Positions 11,707 to 21,734 of a stretch of DNA of 64,000 nt are shown piece by piece. The position numbers were made by a program, and so were the translations under genes. Source of the stretch: Apoda limacodes (Eukaryota > Arthropoda > Insecta > Lepidoptera > Limacodidae). The stretch lies in assembly GCA_946406115.1 (NCBI GenBank), contig OX291556.1, positions 13,298,501 to 13,362,500 of the forward strand, in the 5' to 3' direction. Position 1 is the stretch's first letter, and the number at the start of each line of letters is the position of its first letter. Below the pieces are notes generated by a model, which saw only the letters and a program-made list of their open reading frames with translations, was not told the origin of the DNA and ran no database searches.

Positions 11707-12169
11707 GAGTTTATCGAACTAAGTTTTCGTAAATATTAAATTGCTGACTAGTTAGTTATGAATATATAACAGAAGTAAACAAATAATGCAAGCAAAGGAC
11801 GCGCGCGGCTTCTGTCTCGACCGATTAAATACAACGTGTCTCATTTAGAATTTAGATTCAGCCCCGATATCCGAAATTATCCGAATTTTTTATATCGGAT
11901 TCGGTTACGGTTAGATTTTTATATCGGATATCCGATAGTTTCGGTTACGGTAACGGAGCTCCATACCATCGCTAATACTACATATACCTACGTAATGAAA
12001 TAACTTAGATCTAAATTACTTCCGCATTCAAATCAATAACAAAGTAGAGTTGCCAAGAGCAAACTTTTATTTTTTGTTTTTCTTAAGTAATATGGTAAGC
12101 ACTGCAGCGACTGTGAAGGCGTCTGCGTTCTAAGTGAAACAAGCTGGTTAATTGTGAACTATTGTATTT

Positions 12170-12330
12170 TCATACAAAATTGTGCAGTAAAGAACATAAA
12201 TACAATATTCTTTACTGCACAATTAACAAAATACACAAAAAAATAATAATAAAAGATATGGCACAACAAGGCGACCTTATCGCTTAAAGAGATCTCTACC
12301 AGGCAACCTTTAGGCAAATATTAATAGGAA
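12170..12330 (-). repeat. LINE 3'-end-like fragment with a 16-bp hairpin
   Basis: ATTGTGCAGTAAAGAA at 12179-12194 is the exact inverse of 12208-12223, with a 13-nt loop. The following 'ggcgaccttat...gatctctaccaggcaacc' block also appears, diverged, at 42940-42985 beside 'actttattgcacataac'. This suggests the 3' end of a dispersed retroelement in minus orientation. Confidence 0.5.
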
Positions 12331-12339
12331 GAGGTAGGT

Positions 12340-13140
12340 AATACACAAAGGATCATAAGTAAAATTATATAAATAATTTAAGGATATTACTACATACCTT
12401 TGCACTTACTATAATGATAACACGCATGTACATACTAATATAAATAAGTACTTAAACACATACATATAATGCATAGTTATATACCTATTATAAGTACATA
12501 TACAATAAATAAAGAGGTCTTTTCTCATCGAATGCGACTTTTTAACAATGGTTTAGGCCTAACATTGAAAAGACAGCTTTATACACAAAAATTACGTAAA
12601 ATTAACTCGGTGGAATAGGGCTGCATTCGCCTCCATCATGTTTCTTTGTATACATCTCACATTTCTGGTTCTAACATCTCCATCTTCGATGTCATCTGAT
12701 TATTATTGTGCCCACGTAGATGGTCATAGTAGGTACTCCGATGTAAATTAAATAGATATAGGTTCTTTTCTTTGATCTTATCCAATTATTTTACCAAGAT
12801 GCAAATAACAGATGACAACTTTACTCCATAAAAAGTTAAAAGTGCATCATACAATTAGAAAGAAAAATCAATTGAACTAAGTAAAAAAGGCTGATAACAA
12901 AAAACATTATCGTGGAAATCAAATGTAAATAACGTAAGAAAAACAATTACACTATAAAAAAGTAACATTTTGGTATCGATTTTTGAGTAACGTTACTCGT
13001 GACAATAACGTAACTGCACTTTTGAGGCAATCACGTTACCGTCTTTTTTCTGGTATTAAAGTTCCTGTTTATAGGTAGGTAGGAATGGCTTCTTAGATAT
13101 ATACCGACTTACAGGAGATTAAACTGAATTAAAAAAAAAA
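12340..13140. other. intergenic DNA, no gene recognised
   Basis: AT-rich sequence without coding potential, clear repeats or RNA-gene signals that I can support. Confidence 0.5.
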
Positions 13141-13162
13141 AACTAGTTACTTTCAATTCCTT

Positions 13163-13335
13163 TCCAGCCTCATATTATGTCGATGGCGATTTGGGCCATA
13201 GATCACGCGCGAGCCCATTGCGGTTTCTGGACTTCACATACGTCTTTTTTTTTGACGTATACAGGTTTTCCAACGATGTTTTGCTTTACTAAAAAGCCAG
13301 TGATGGAAAGCACATTGCGCGTATTTTCACGCAAA
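13163..13335 (-). repeat. tRNA-headed SINE, truncated copy
   Basis: Contains 'gatttgggccatagatcac', 'ctggacttcacatacg' and 'gttttccaacgatgtttt', the same order of blocks as the more complete SINE at 15513-15815. The tRNA-like head is missing. Confidence 0.7.
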
Positions 13336-13931
13336 GGCCATGCTTTTAGTATATGCACTACCGAAGCAAGTTGCAAGTTGTTTCAATAACTTAAAGAAAA
13401 TAATATTTTTTTATTTTTCAAATTCTTCAAGTTAACGAGCTGGCCTTATCAGAAAAATACAAACACTAAAAGACAGGTACCTACACATGACAGAAAAATA
13501 CTGTCCGTATTGGAAAGGCAGTGATCTAACTCTAATTTTTTTAATGTTGTAACTTCATCTGTATTATGATCTGATTTGTAAATAATGTAATCTCAATTTT
13601 ACAGTATTGGACGATTACAATATTTCCTTTACATTAATGTTGCTCGGAAGTAATAAATATTAGGCTTAGCTGGCTTGCAAAACGTCAAGTTACTACTTCT
13701 ACATCTAATGTGTAATTAATATTACTTCTTCGGTGACTCCAATTACAAGGACGTTGCCATAGAATGGCGCAATTCCAATCTCATATGATAAATACGTAGT
13801 TTACGCTTGTTGAAAAAATTCATGCATTGAGAACGATTGAAGCAATAATATGAGCTAAATATGACATTAGAAATGAAAGTGAGTTAGGTATGTTTTAATA
13901 AATTTATTAGACAGGTAGGTATATCTAAAAT

Positions 13932-14120
13932 GTTTTTTATACCTCTAAGGTTGCTAACAAGCTTGCGGTCTGCCTGACGCTTGCAACACCTGGGGCATAA
14001 CTTGCACCGACCCTTCAAAAATCTAATAACTTTTTTCTTGTAAAACACACTGTAGTCCTTAAAGAATACCTTGGCAGAGAGCTCATTCCACAACCTAAGC
14101 ATTCGCAGAGGAATGTTTAT
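13932..14120 (-). pseudogene. jockey/CR1-like LINE 3' fragment (family L, copy F)
   Basis: The minus strand encodes LRLWNELSAKVFFKDYSV and KKKVIRFLKGR, the C-terminus of the reverse transcriptase ORF at 45503-47935, followed by the shared 3' untranslated end. A piece of about 27 nt of the 3' end is deleted. 5' truncated and dead. Confidence 0.85.
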
Positions 14121-14129
14121 ACTCACCTA

Positions 14130-14670
14130 CATTGACTTGTTCGATTCCCCTAACCATTTGTGTTATTACTAAGTAGGTAGGTATACTAAATTTTTTGGTC
14201 GTAGTTCAAACTACATAAATTACATTCTTAGAGCTGGAACCAAGAATTCATTTACTTGTATTGGGGCCACATTTTTCATTTCACTATTTTGTACCAGTAG
14301 TACTGACAAAAAAGGGATTGAAATCGGCAAAAAGTAATACTTTTTCCGGGTGTTCATTACGACAAAAAAAAAACAATTACCGCAATCATAATTGTTCTCA
14401 ATGATATTTATTGTCTTCCTTAATTATATAGGATGACTTACTCCTAAAGGCAATACAAGTATGTACTTAAGTATAAGATTTCGTTGAAAGGAGAGTGCAC
14501 TGCTGTCCTCAGAAACAGCAAGGCAAACCAGAGCAAGTTCATCAAAGGCCAATTGCCGGTACCACAGAAATGATCGCTCCAATTACGTAAATGGGTGGTG
14601 CCTGATGGCCAAGAATAATGGGCTTCCATGTCGCCGTGACGGAGCTGTTTTAAAAGTAGAGTTTTATAAT
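14130..14670. other. intergenic DNA, no gene recognised
   Basis: No supported coding or RNA feature. Open frames here are short and composition-driven. Confidence 0.45.
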
Positions 14671-14679
14671 CCATATCCT

Positions 14680-14960
14680 TACTAATATTATAAATGCGAA
14701 AGTAACTCGGTCCGTCTGTCTGTTACCTCTTCACGCTTTAACCGCTGCACCGATTAACATTTAATTTGGCATGGAGATAGTTTTAGCCCCGGGAAAGAAC
14801 ATATGCTACTTGAAAACGTCAAGTGTGAGTAGGTTGTTTTTCTATAATTAACGAGTTCACGTTGAAATCCTACTCCTGTAACCGAATTTAAAGCGGATGG
14901 AAATGCGGGTAAATTTGGCATGGAGATTGTTTGAGTCCTGTGGAAGGACATATATTTACT
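14680..14960 (+). repeat. family-B interspersed repeat
   Basis: Runs from 'aatattataaatgcgaaagtaac' through 'ccgtctgtctgttacctcttcacgc' and 'ggcatggagatag' to 'aaagcggatgg'. A second 'ggcatggagattg' block follows, so part of the unit is duplicated at its end. Confidence 0.75.
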
Positions 14961-15512
14961 GCGTTGAATTAGATTTTTTTAGCTTTTTAGCTTCATTTTT
15001 TTACAGCTTCAAGGGACCGTAGACCTTAGTATTCCATATTTATTTTAACTTGATACCTTTACGCGTTTCTGAAAAAGAAGGGTCCGTTGTCCTAAAATCA
15101 TGAAATTCCACACAAAGCAAATATCCAATAAATCCAAAATTCGTTTATTTCTAGTTAAAACACATTAAATAAATTGTCCGTCTGTCTGCCAAGACCCTTT
15201 TACTCAAGAACGCGCAAAGATATAAAATTAGAATTAATATCAAATACTAACGGTCTACGGTCATTTAAAGTCGTTAGTCCGCGTGTAGTTGTTAAAGCCA
15301 TCTGGGGCCAACAACAGTATAGTCAGTAGTTAGAAAAAAAATCATAAGCGACACCGGTGTGGTGATTCCGGCCAGGAATGAAATAAAATAAATGTACAAA
15401 AGGAGTGTTTACATGTATTCTATTCTTAGGTTGTTAAAAGACGCGAATTAAGATACGCTTCTACTTGCGCCAAAACAGTAACTTGATATAACTCTTTAGC
15501 ATCCTATCTCTC

Positions 15513-15815
15513 GCCAGCCTTCATACGTCCCCACTGTGGGGGCACGGCCTATTCTCATAAGCGAGGATGATTTGGGCCATAGTCCACACGCCGGCCCAGT
15601 GCAGATTGTGGACTTCACATACGTTTTTTTTTTTACTTGACGTATGCAAGTTTCCTCACAATGTTTTCCTGCACCGAAAAGCCAGTGGTGTGAATAAATT
15701 ACTCAGTGTACTTGAGAAATTAAGAAAAGACTCATTGGTTCACACCGACCCGGGGTTCGAACCTCCGTCACTTGGGACGTGAAGTGAAATTTACCCCTCG
15801 ACCACCACCGACTTA
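15513..15815 (-). repeat. tRNA-derived SINE, near-complete copy
   Basis: Read on the minus strand it begins with a tRNA-like head: A-box-like TGGTCGAGGGGTA, then B-box GGTTCGAACCCCG. The body carries 'gtgcaggaaaacattgtgagg', 'cacaatctgcactgg' and 'atggcccaaatc'. Related copies are at 13163-13335 and 59763-60025. It was mobilised by a LINE and has no coding capacity. Confidence 0.8.
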
Positions 15816-15839
15816 CCAACATCCTATACAACATATAAT

Positions 15840-16306
15840 AAGTTTGCACGGAACCCTCGGTGCGTGAGCCAGACTCGCACTTGCCCGTTTTTTTTTTGTT
15901 TTTTTTATAATTGAGGAGTTTCCGTTGAAATCCTACACTAATAACCGAATTAAGGGCGGGTGAAACTATAAACGGGTTATAGTTGGCATATACTTAATAG
16001 ACACTTTAAATTTCGCACGACATTTCTTAAGTTTTTTCAGCACACTGACTCGCAAACAGTGTCATTTAATCCATACTAGTCCACAATAATATTATAAATG
16101 CAATAGTAACTGTCTGTTACCTCTTCACGCTTAAACCGCTGTACCGATTAAGATGAAATTTGGCATAGAGATAGTTTGAGTCCCGAGGGAGGACAAAGGC
16201 TACTTAAAAACGTCAAGTGTGAGTTTGTTTTTTTTTCTTTAACTGAGGATTTGCCGATGAAATCCTACAGCGATAACTGAATTTAGGGCGGGTGGAACCG
16301 CGGGCA
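15840..16306 (+). repeat. mixed family-A end fragment and family-B repeats
   Basis: 15845-15895 matches the distal end of family A ('gcacggaaccctcgg...gactcgcacttg'). 15905-15975 is a family-B tail, and 16065-16306 is a longer family-B copy ending 'gggcgggtggaaccgcggg' plus GCAAAAGC. Confidence 0.7.
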
Positions 16307-16480
16307 AAAGCAAGAAATGTTACTTTTCTCGAGGCTAAGCGCGCGTTTAAAGAACTTACGGGCGGTAATGACGCGCCTATTTTATCAAGTTATGTATCAA
16401 AGCTGTTTGTTCAAAATATGACGTACGCGCATACTACAAGCAAGCAATTACAAGTTTTAACTTCAGCCAAAACTTTTTAA
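16307..16480 (+). pseudogene. possible retroelement ORF1 fragment
   Basis: About 57 codons (including KARNVTFLEAKRAFKELTGG) follow the family-B repeat and end at a stop. The 'V(S/T)F.EAK' pattern is reminiscent of the region after the zinc knuckles in ORF1 proteins of insect LINEs. No zinc knuckles are present here, so the assignment is tentative. Confidence 0.3.
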
Positions 16481-17260
16481 TTCATAAAGTCTCTAGATAC
16501 TAGATATCTCTATCCGGTGATGGCGTTGTTTTCTTTACTTCTATTCCCGCCATTCCAATTATGTTTAGGTGGGTAAACCTATTTATTTGTTCACATTATA
16601 TTTTTATTTATTTACTCGCAAATGTGATGAAAAACATTTTGTATAACACGGATGGTAAGGAAATTACAAACTCGAGTAATTAAATTACTAATTTTCCTCT
16701 TACCACCCTTATTACACAATGTACTTATTATCTGCCAATCTCGCACAATGTTACTTAATCTGACGCTCACGACTTTGTTCCCATAGTCACAGATAATACT
16801 AAGCCATAGTCAAGTAATGTCTTTTGTTTTATTGTCTCTACTGACTCTACCCTAACCCAAAGGTTTTGTTTTGAAAATAAAATTGATGTACAGAGTATTC
16901 TTAACCGACTGGGACTGAAAAAAGGAGGTTGTCAGTTTGACCCGTATGTTTGTTTGTTGTAATATATGCTTGTCCGCGATTATCTCGCGTTAGGCTTTAC
17001 AGATTGAGATGCAGTTTTCAGAAAAATATTTGTTACATTCTGGAGGTTTTCGTATACAAAGTAAAAACTGTAATTTTGATCAGATTTTACGAAATAATTA
17101 TTTTTCTCCTTTTTAGTGCATCTTTTTGAGGTCTGTTCTTGTTTTTATTTTTGTTTTTGTTAACCTAATAAATTTTTGTTAATTAAGTACTATAACAGTA
17201 ATAAAGAGAATAGCCGGAAATCTAAATTCCGTGATACCTACTGCCGATATGACATAGCAC

Positions 17261-17431
17261 TTTTGTTTATACTACTGAGGTGGCAAACGAGCTTGCAGTC
17301 CGCCTAATGGTAAGCGATCACCGCAGCCTATGGACCCTTACAACACCGCTCGTTCACTCGCGCGATGCCAACCCTTCAAAATTCTAATAACTAAACTTTC
17401 TTTATTGAAGAACCCCATACTGTATGAAAGT
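17261..17431 (-). pseudogene. LINE family L 3' fragment (copy E)
   Basis: Shares the 3' terminus 'ggtggcaaac...agcttgc...cgcctaatggtaagcg' and the last codons (minus strand: 'gttcttcaat', 'ttagaattttgaagg') with the LINE at 45503-48005. Only about 170 bp remain. Confidence 0.85.
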
Positions 17432-17436
17432 CTTTT

Positions 17437-18060
17437 CTATTGTTTGCACATCGAACAGTGGGTGTTTTGCCATTTCTTTTTTTTCCTTAGTTTTTCCGAT
17501 TTTTTTATGTACTCTTTTATACCATTTTTCTCTGCAGCACATTTCCTTGCGTTGATATGTCCTTCCGCAGTCAATTGTGTTCCTAATTGCTTTGCTCGTT
17601 TACGAACTTTAATAAGCTTTTGTGAAATAGGTGATATTTCCGGCAAAGTTTGAGATGGGTTGTAAGCAGGATTGTTATTACACGAAAGTACCGCCTTTTT
17701 CTTATACTAACAAAATAAATATGAAAAAAAAATTATTTAAATAAGACATCATTTCTGTACCATCGGTGTATGATGGTCATATGGCCAACACATACCGACT
17801 GCAATAATTTTGAGGTTAGAACAAATCGTCATACATATACTTTTATTTTATTTGGGATAACAAACAGTTGTCACAATCATGCCGTAAATTGAAAGGATGT
17901 ATTTTAACGTTAACGTTGTGAAAGTTTGTAAGGAAGTCCGTTGTTTCTGCAGAGTATAGGTACATACATTTCTGTATGTTGTTTCGACGTATAATTTTAA
18001 TGACCGATATACTATCTATATATATTTCTAAGGGTATTTTCGAATCCAACCCCTTGTTTC
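17437..18060 (-). pseudogene. possible retroelement RNase H-like remnant
   Basis: Two minus-strand open frames lie close together. One has IYIDSISVIKIIRRNN, similar in feel to the Asp-Ser core of RNase H domains (YTDS.S). The other has AEGHINARKCAAEKNGIKEY, which might correspond to a 'GNE.AD..AK' end. The match is weak and the frames are interrupted; it could be chance. Confidence 0.22.
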
Positions 18061-18823
18061 TACATCTTATTTAGATGCCAAGAATCTAAAAACTTCAAAA
18101 CACACAGGGGTGTATGGTTTATTTACGGTTTCGTCATAAAAAAATTTGCAACACCTCCCAATTTTAATTGTTGCGAAATACTCTAATACTGTCTGAACTC
18201 TTCAATAATGTCTAAACTGATCCTACCTGCTATCCAAATTAGTAATTTGTAAACATCTCATTTATTTATTCCGTAGCAATTTAGTCTTATCTGTCCTTTA
18301 CATCTACGGAAGACTTTGAATTGAGGCTTCAAATGTCTTGAAGTGATTCTTTGTGTAGCCAAGATTATTTAGAGCACATGATATAGTAAAATCAATAAAC
18401 TTTGTGATATTACTAAAAAAATATAAAATAATCAAAAGTATCAAATTAATCGTTTCTTGTATGAATGAATAGACAAATCGAAAGGAGCAAGTAGCATGCG
18501 CGGGCCACTGACCTCACCCGCGCCAAACAAGCGCTTAACGTAGTAGGTAGGTACTTTAGTAACTACCTAAATACCTAAAAAAAATTGCATAACCAACTTT
18601 TCCTTCATACTTTACCGGCTTAGGACGGTCAAAAATACGATAAGTACAGTAAAATTCACTTATAAAGATTTAGGTAATCAAAGTTTACTTAACATAAAAA
18701 GGTACCTATCTATCATATTTCAGGCGTATTTAAAAAGTTGGAATCATAATATTTACAATAATTGAATACGTATTTAAAATAAGAATAAAAAACAGTAAAC
18801 TCACATTTGAATGTCCTTAAAAA

Positions 18824-19438
18824 TTATGTGTATTTTAACAATTGTTCAAAATGACCACCTTCATTTTCTAAACACAACAAAGCACGACGTCGCAAATTGT
18901 TTTTAATTTTACGTAGCACAACTGTTCGTGATTTAACCACTGCAAAAGCACTTACGATTTTGTCTTTTAATTGTTCAATTGTTTCGGATTCACGTTCGTA
19001 AACAATTCGTTTTATCTCTCCCCACAAAAAAAAGTCTAGCGGGGTGAGATCTGGCGAACGTGCCGGCCATGGTATGGGTCCACCGCGACCGATCCACCGT
19101 TCGCCGAACTCGCTATTTAGGTGCGCACGCACTTTACTGTGATAGTGAGCTGGGGCTCCGTCGTGTTGAAAGTGCTTGTCGGCTAGATAGGACACTGGTA
19201 CATCTTCCAACAATTCTGTCACTATCGAGAATAGAAGGTTCAGATGCCGTGACCCAGTTAACGTACCATCAATAAAATAGGGCCCGATGACACAGTCATT
19301 TATTATACCCGCCCACACATTAACAATAAATCGCACTTGAAAAGCGTCTCTGCTCGTAACGTGTGGATTTTGACCACGAATACTCCACCAATGTTCATTC
19401 TGGATATTAAACAGTCCAATCGGCGTGAACGTTGCTTC
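18824..19438 (-). pseudogene. mariner-type (DD41D) transposase, 5'-truncated at a microsatellite
   Basis: The minus-strand frame from 19438 to the stop at 18824 encodes EATFTPIGLFNIQNEHWWS, then QHDGAPAH (second catalytic Asp) and ARSPDLTPLDFFLWG (third catalytic Asp), ending in a basic tail. Exactly 41 residues separate the second and third Asp, which places it in the DD41D branch of the IS630/Tc1/mariner superfamily. The first catalytic Asp, expected just before the Glu of EATFT, is replaced by a (GT)n microsatellite reading Cys-Val repeats. The helix-turn-helix DNA-binding half is absent. I could not define the terminal inverted repeats. It is an inactive relic; the frame upstream of 19438 is unrelated. 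Confidence 0.85.
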
Positions 19439-19463
19439 ACACACACACACACACACACACACA
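19438..19463. repeat. (CA)n microsatellite
   Basis: An uninterrupted CA tract of 26 bp abuts the transposase remnant precisely at the codon where its first catalytic residue should be. Confidence 0.95.
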
Positions 19464-20262
19464 TTGATTGTTTTGGTTTTTGTAATTGCGCGGGCGCGCG
19501 GGTGTGCGGGTGTGCGAGGGGAGGGTACAGGGTGGCCGGCCGGGATTTTAGAGATAATGCGGTTTGACAACGTCGCTAAGTTTTTAGGTACCTAATTTAT
19601 TTAGATAAGCGAATGACCTAAAATACGTGTTGCCAATCTTCTTGCAAAAGTTCTGTCTATGCGCATAAAATTGCTTGATACTTTAAATGTTTTATTTATT
19701 TGTTACGATTGTAGTAATTTTTTATTTTTATTAATTATTGATATTTTGAGTTTGCCTAAACACAATGAGTTGGTTTTTATCGTTTTAGGCGATAACATCA
19801 GTTTTTTTTTCATAATTTATTTTGTTAAGTTATTGTTTTATCTTTCGTTACATGCACTAAGTACCTATCACATATGGCTAATCAAGTACTGTCCAGCCAG
19901 TCATTGATCATGTGGAGCGCCATGACTTTCCAGTAAATATATATTAATCTGGTCCACAGACATAGAGAACTGGACAGCGCATTTCCTAGCCAGATTAAAA
20001 AAAAATGGTCGCATAAGTGTGACTGAGACGAAGCAAAACTGTGGTTGTTGGAGACAAGATACCACAGGTTAACTTAGTCTCTTTCTAAAGTGTGGTCAAT
20101 TTTTGTGGAGCTATTGCGCCGTCCATAGGACAGATTACAGAACTCGAAGTCTGACTCTACAAATGAAATTAATGTTTCAGATGTGTTTTTAGTATGCTTT
20201 TGTAGCGGTATCCAGTCGTGTTGTAGTTGTCAAAATATTTCTTGATAAATTTACTAAATTGC

Positions 20263-20515
20263 ATCTCGGGTCCCACCGAGCAAGACTTGTAGTAACAGAC
20301 AACTGATACAAATACTTATGTAGATACTTTATTGTAAATAAATACATATACACATCAACTAAAAACCTATTCCTAAATAAAAAACAACAAGAGTCGCAAA
20401 CTCAAGACAAATACGAATGTTCACATATTTGTTTGTACTGAGCGGGGATCGAACCCACGCCCTTGTTGCAGTAGGCTAGTTCACTCCTTACTGAGCCACC
20501 AGGAGTGAAATTTTT
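20263..20515 (-). repeat. tRNA-derived SINE
   Basis: The minus strand starts near 20515 with 'cactcctggtggctcagtaag' (A-box-like) and B-box GGGTTCGATCCCCGC, then 'tcagtacaaa' and an AT-rich body ending 'ggtgggacccgag'. A classic tRNA head plus unrelated body. The broken acceptor stem and attached body rule out a functional tRNA gene. Confidence 0.75.
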
Positions 20516-20671
20516 GTACGTCACAAAATATTAAAAAAATGCCATCACGACACTCATACTCATACATGATGCTCATTACATCCACGTTTTACCGATAGCA
20601 TTTCGTCCCATAATTGTGATAGGCCATGGTTCCTTCAACTTTACGATTCACAAATTGTAACAATATTGGTT

Positions 20672-20765
20672 ATTGTAGGGCTACTGGGAATCGAACCTGG
20701 AATATTAGACATGATAGTCTGACGTACAACTATTTGTGCCAATCGGTATATTATTTGCGCAAAAT
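20672..20765 (-). repeat. tRNA-like segment, probably a second SINE head
   Basis: The minus strand contains GGTTCGATTCCCAGTAGCCC preceded by 'attggcacaaatagttg', giving B-box and weak A-box matches. No clean cloverleaf can be drawn, so I treat it as a SINE head or tRNA pseudogene. Confidence 0.4.
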
Positions 20766-20769
20766 TAGG

Positions 20770-21610
20770 AAATATGTCATGTCCGAATTCTGGCGGTTCG
20801 TGTCTTAGAATAATGTTCCAAACCATTTTCTGTTTAAAATTTGTAGATAAACTTTAAAATAATGTAAATGAAGATAAAAAAAATATTTTAGATATATTGT
20901 ACATTTATTTGTCTTTTTACTGTATGGTAATATTAATTGACACTGATTTTCCTTAAGACATAGAAACAACACACATCTAAACCTAATTACATTATATGTC
21001 AAATATTAACTTAAACCTTTAATAACCTTTGTTCGAATATGAGAAGAGTAACAAAATATAGTAATTCATTTTATAAAATAACTAATGTATTAAATGTTAA
21101 TATCACACACACATACACACAGCACCTCGGCAGAGGAACATGGGGCACAGCGGATCACTTTTTATTAAGTACCATTACTTTGAAGTAAGTCTTTACAGTA
21201 TTTAAAAAAAAAAAAACCAGTCAATCGCGTTTTGTACACGCATCAAATTAAGAGTTCCGTAAAATTAAATTATTGCGAAAAACAAAAAAAAATGTTGGCC
21301 GTCACGGCACGTCCGGCAGATGTAAAACATTGCCAAATATACTAGAGAAGCAACGGAGTCGCTAGAGAAGATTTCCCATGATTGGCATCATGGTAACTAA
21401 CGATGTTTGGTTTGTTGTGTGGCAGCTCCTGATTCATTGTACCCCATGTTACCTACCTATAGTCATTTAAAAAAAGCACCCTTTTTCCTACGAGACCCAA
21501 CGTATTTGCAGCCTAAAAAAGGCTAAGATCAAAATTGAAAAAACACTGTCAATTTTAGATTACTGTTTAAACAATTGGTACAAGGGCGAAGTTTTTAATA
21601 GTAGAAGCAC
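20770..21610. other. intergenic DNA, no gene recognised
   Basis: AT-rich, with a short CA-rich patch at 21105-21121. Nothing else is supported. Confidence 0.45.
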
Positions 21611-21616
21611 CACAGT

Positions 21617-21730
21617 AAAGTTATAGATCGTTCAAAAACCATACACCCAGGCACATTGTTGTGGCCCCAATTCAAAGTTATAGATCGTTCAAAGACCATA
21701 CACCCAGGCACATTGTTGTGGCCCCAATTC
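21617..21730. repeat. 57-bp tandem duplication
   Basis: Units 21617-21673 and 21674-21730 differ at one base. The 57-bp length is a multiple of three, so an otherwise meaningless minus-strand frame shows a 19-residue protein repeat. Confidence 0.95.
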
Positions 21731-21734
21731 AAAG

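Larger units (their letters stand above)
10556..11982. mobile_element. hAT-superfamily DNA transposon, decayed, with 8-bp target-site duplication
   Basis: The element runs 10564-11974. Its ends, TAGGGATGTTATGG and (inverted) TAGCGATGGTATGG, match at 12 of 14 positions. It is flanked on both sides by ATACTACA (10556-10563 and 11975-11982), a perfect 8-bp duplication as expected for hAT insertions. Subterminal regions are packed with TATCGGAT/ATCCGA-type motifs, probable transposase-binding repeats. A transposase fragment lies at 10791-10976, and a family-C repeat is nested at 11503-11706. The element is therefore a degraded former autonomous copy, now non-functional. Confidence 0.85.

Noticed and set aside
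20440..20515. Functional tRNA gene
   Set aside because: A and B boxes are present, but the acceptor stem does not pair and a SINE body is attached.
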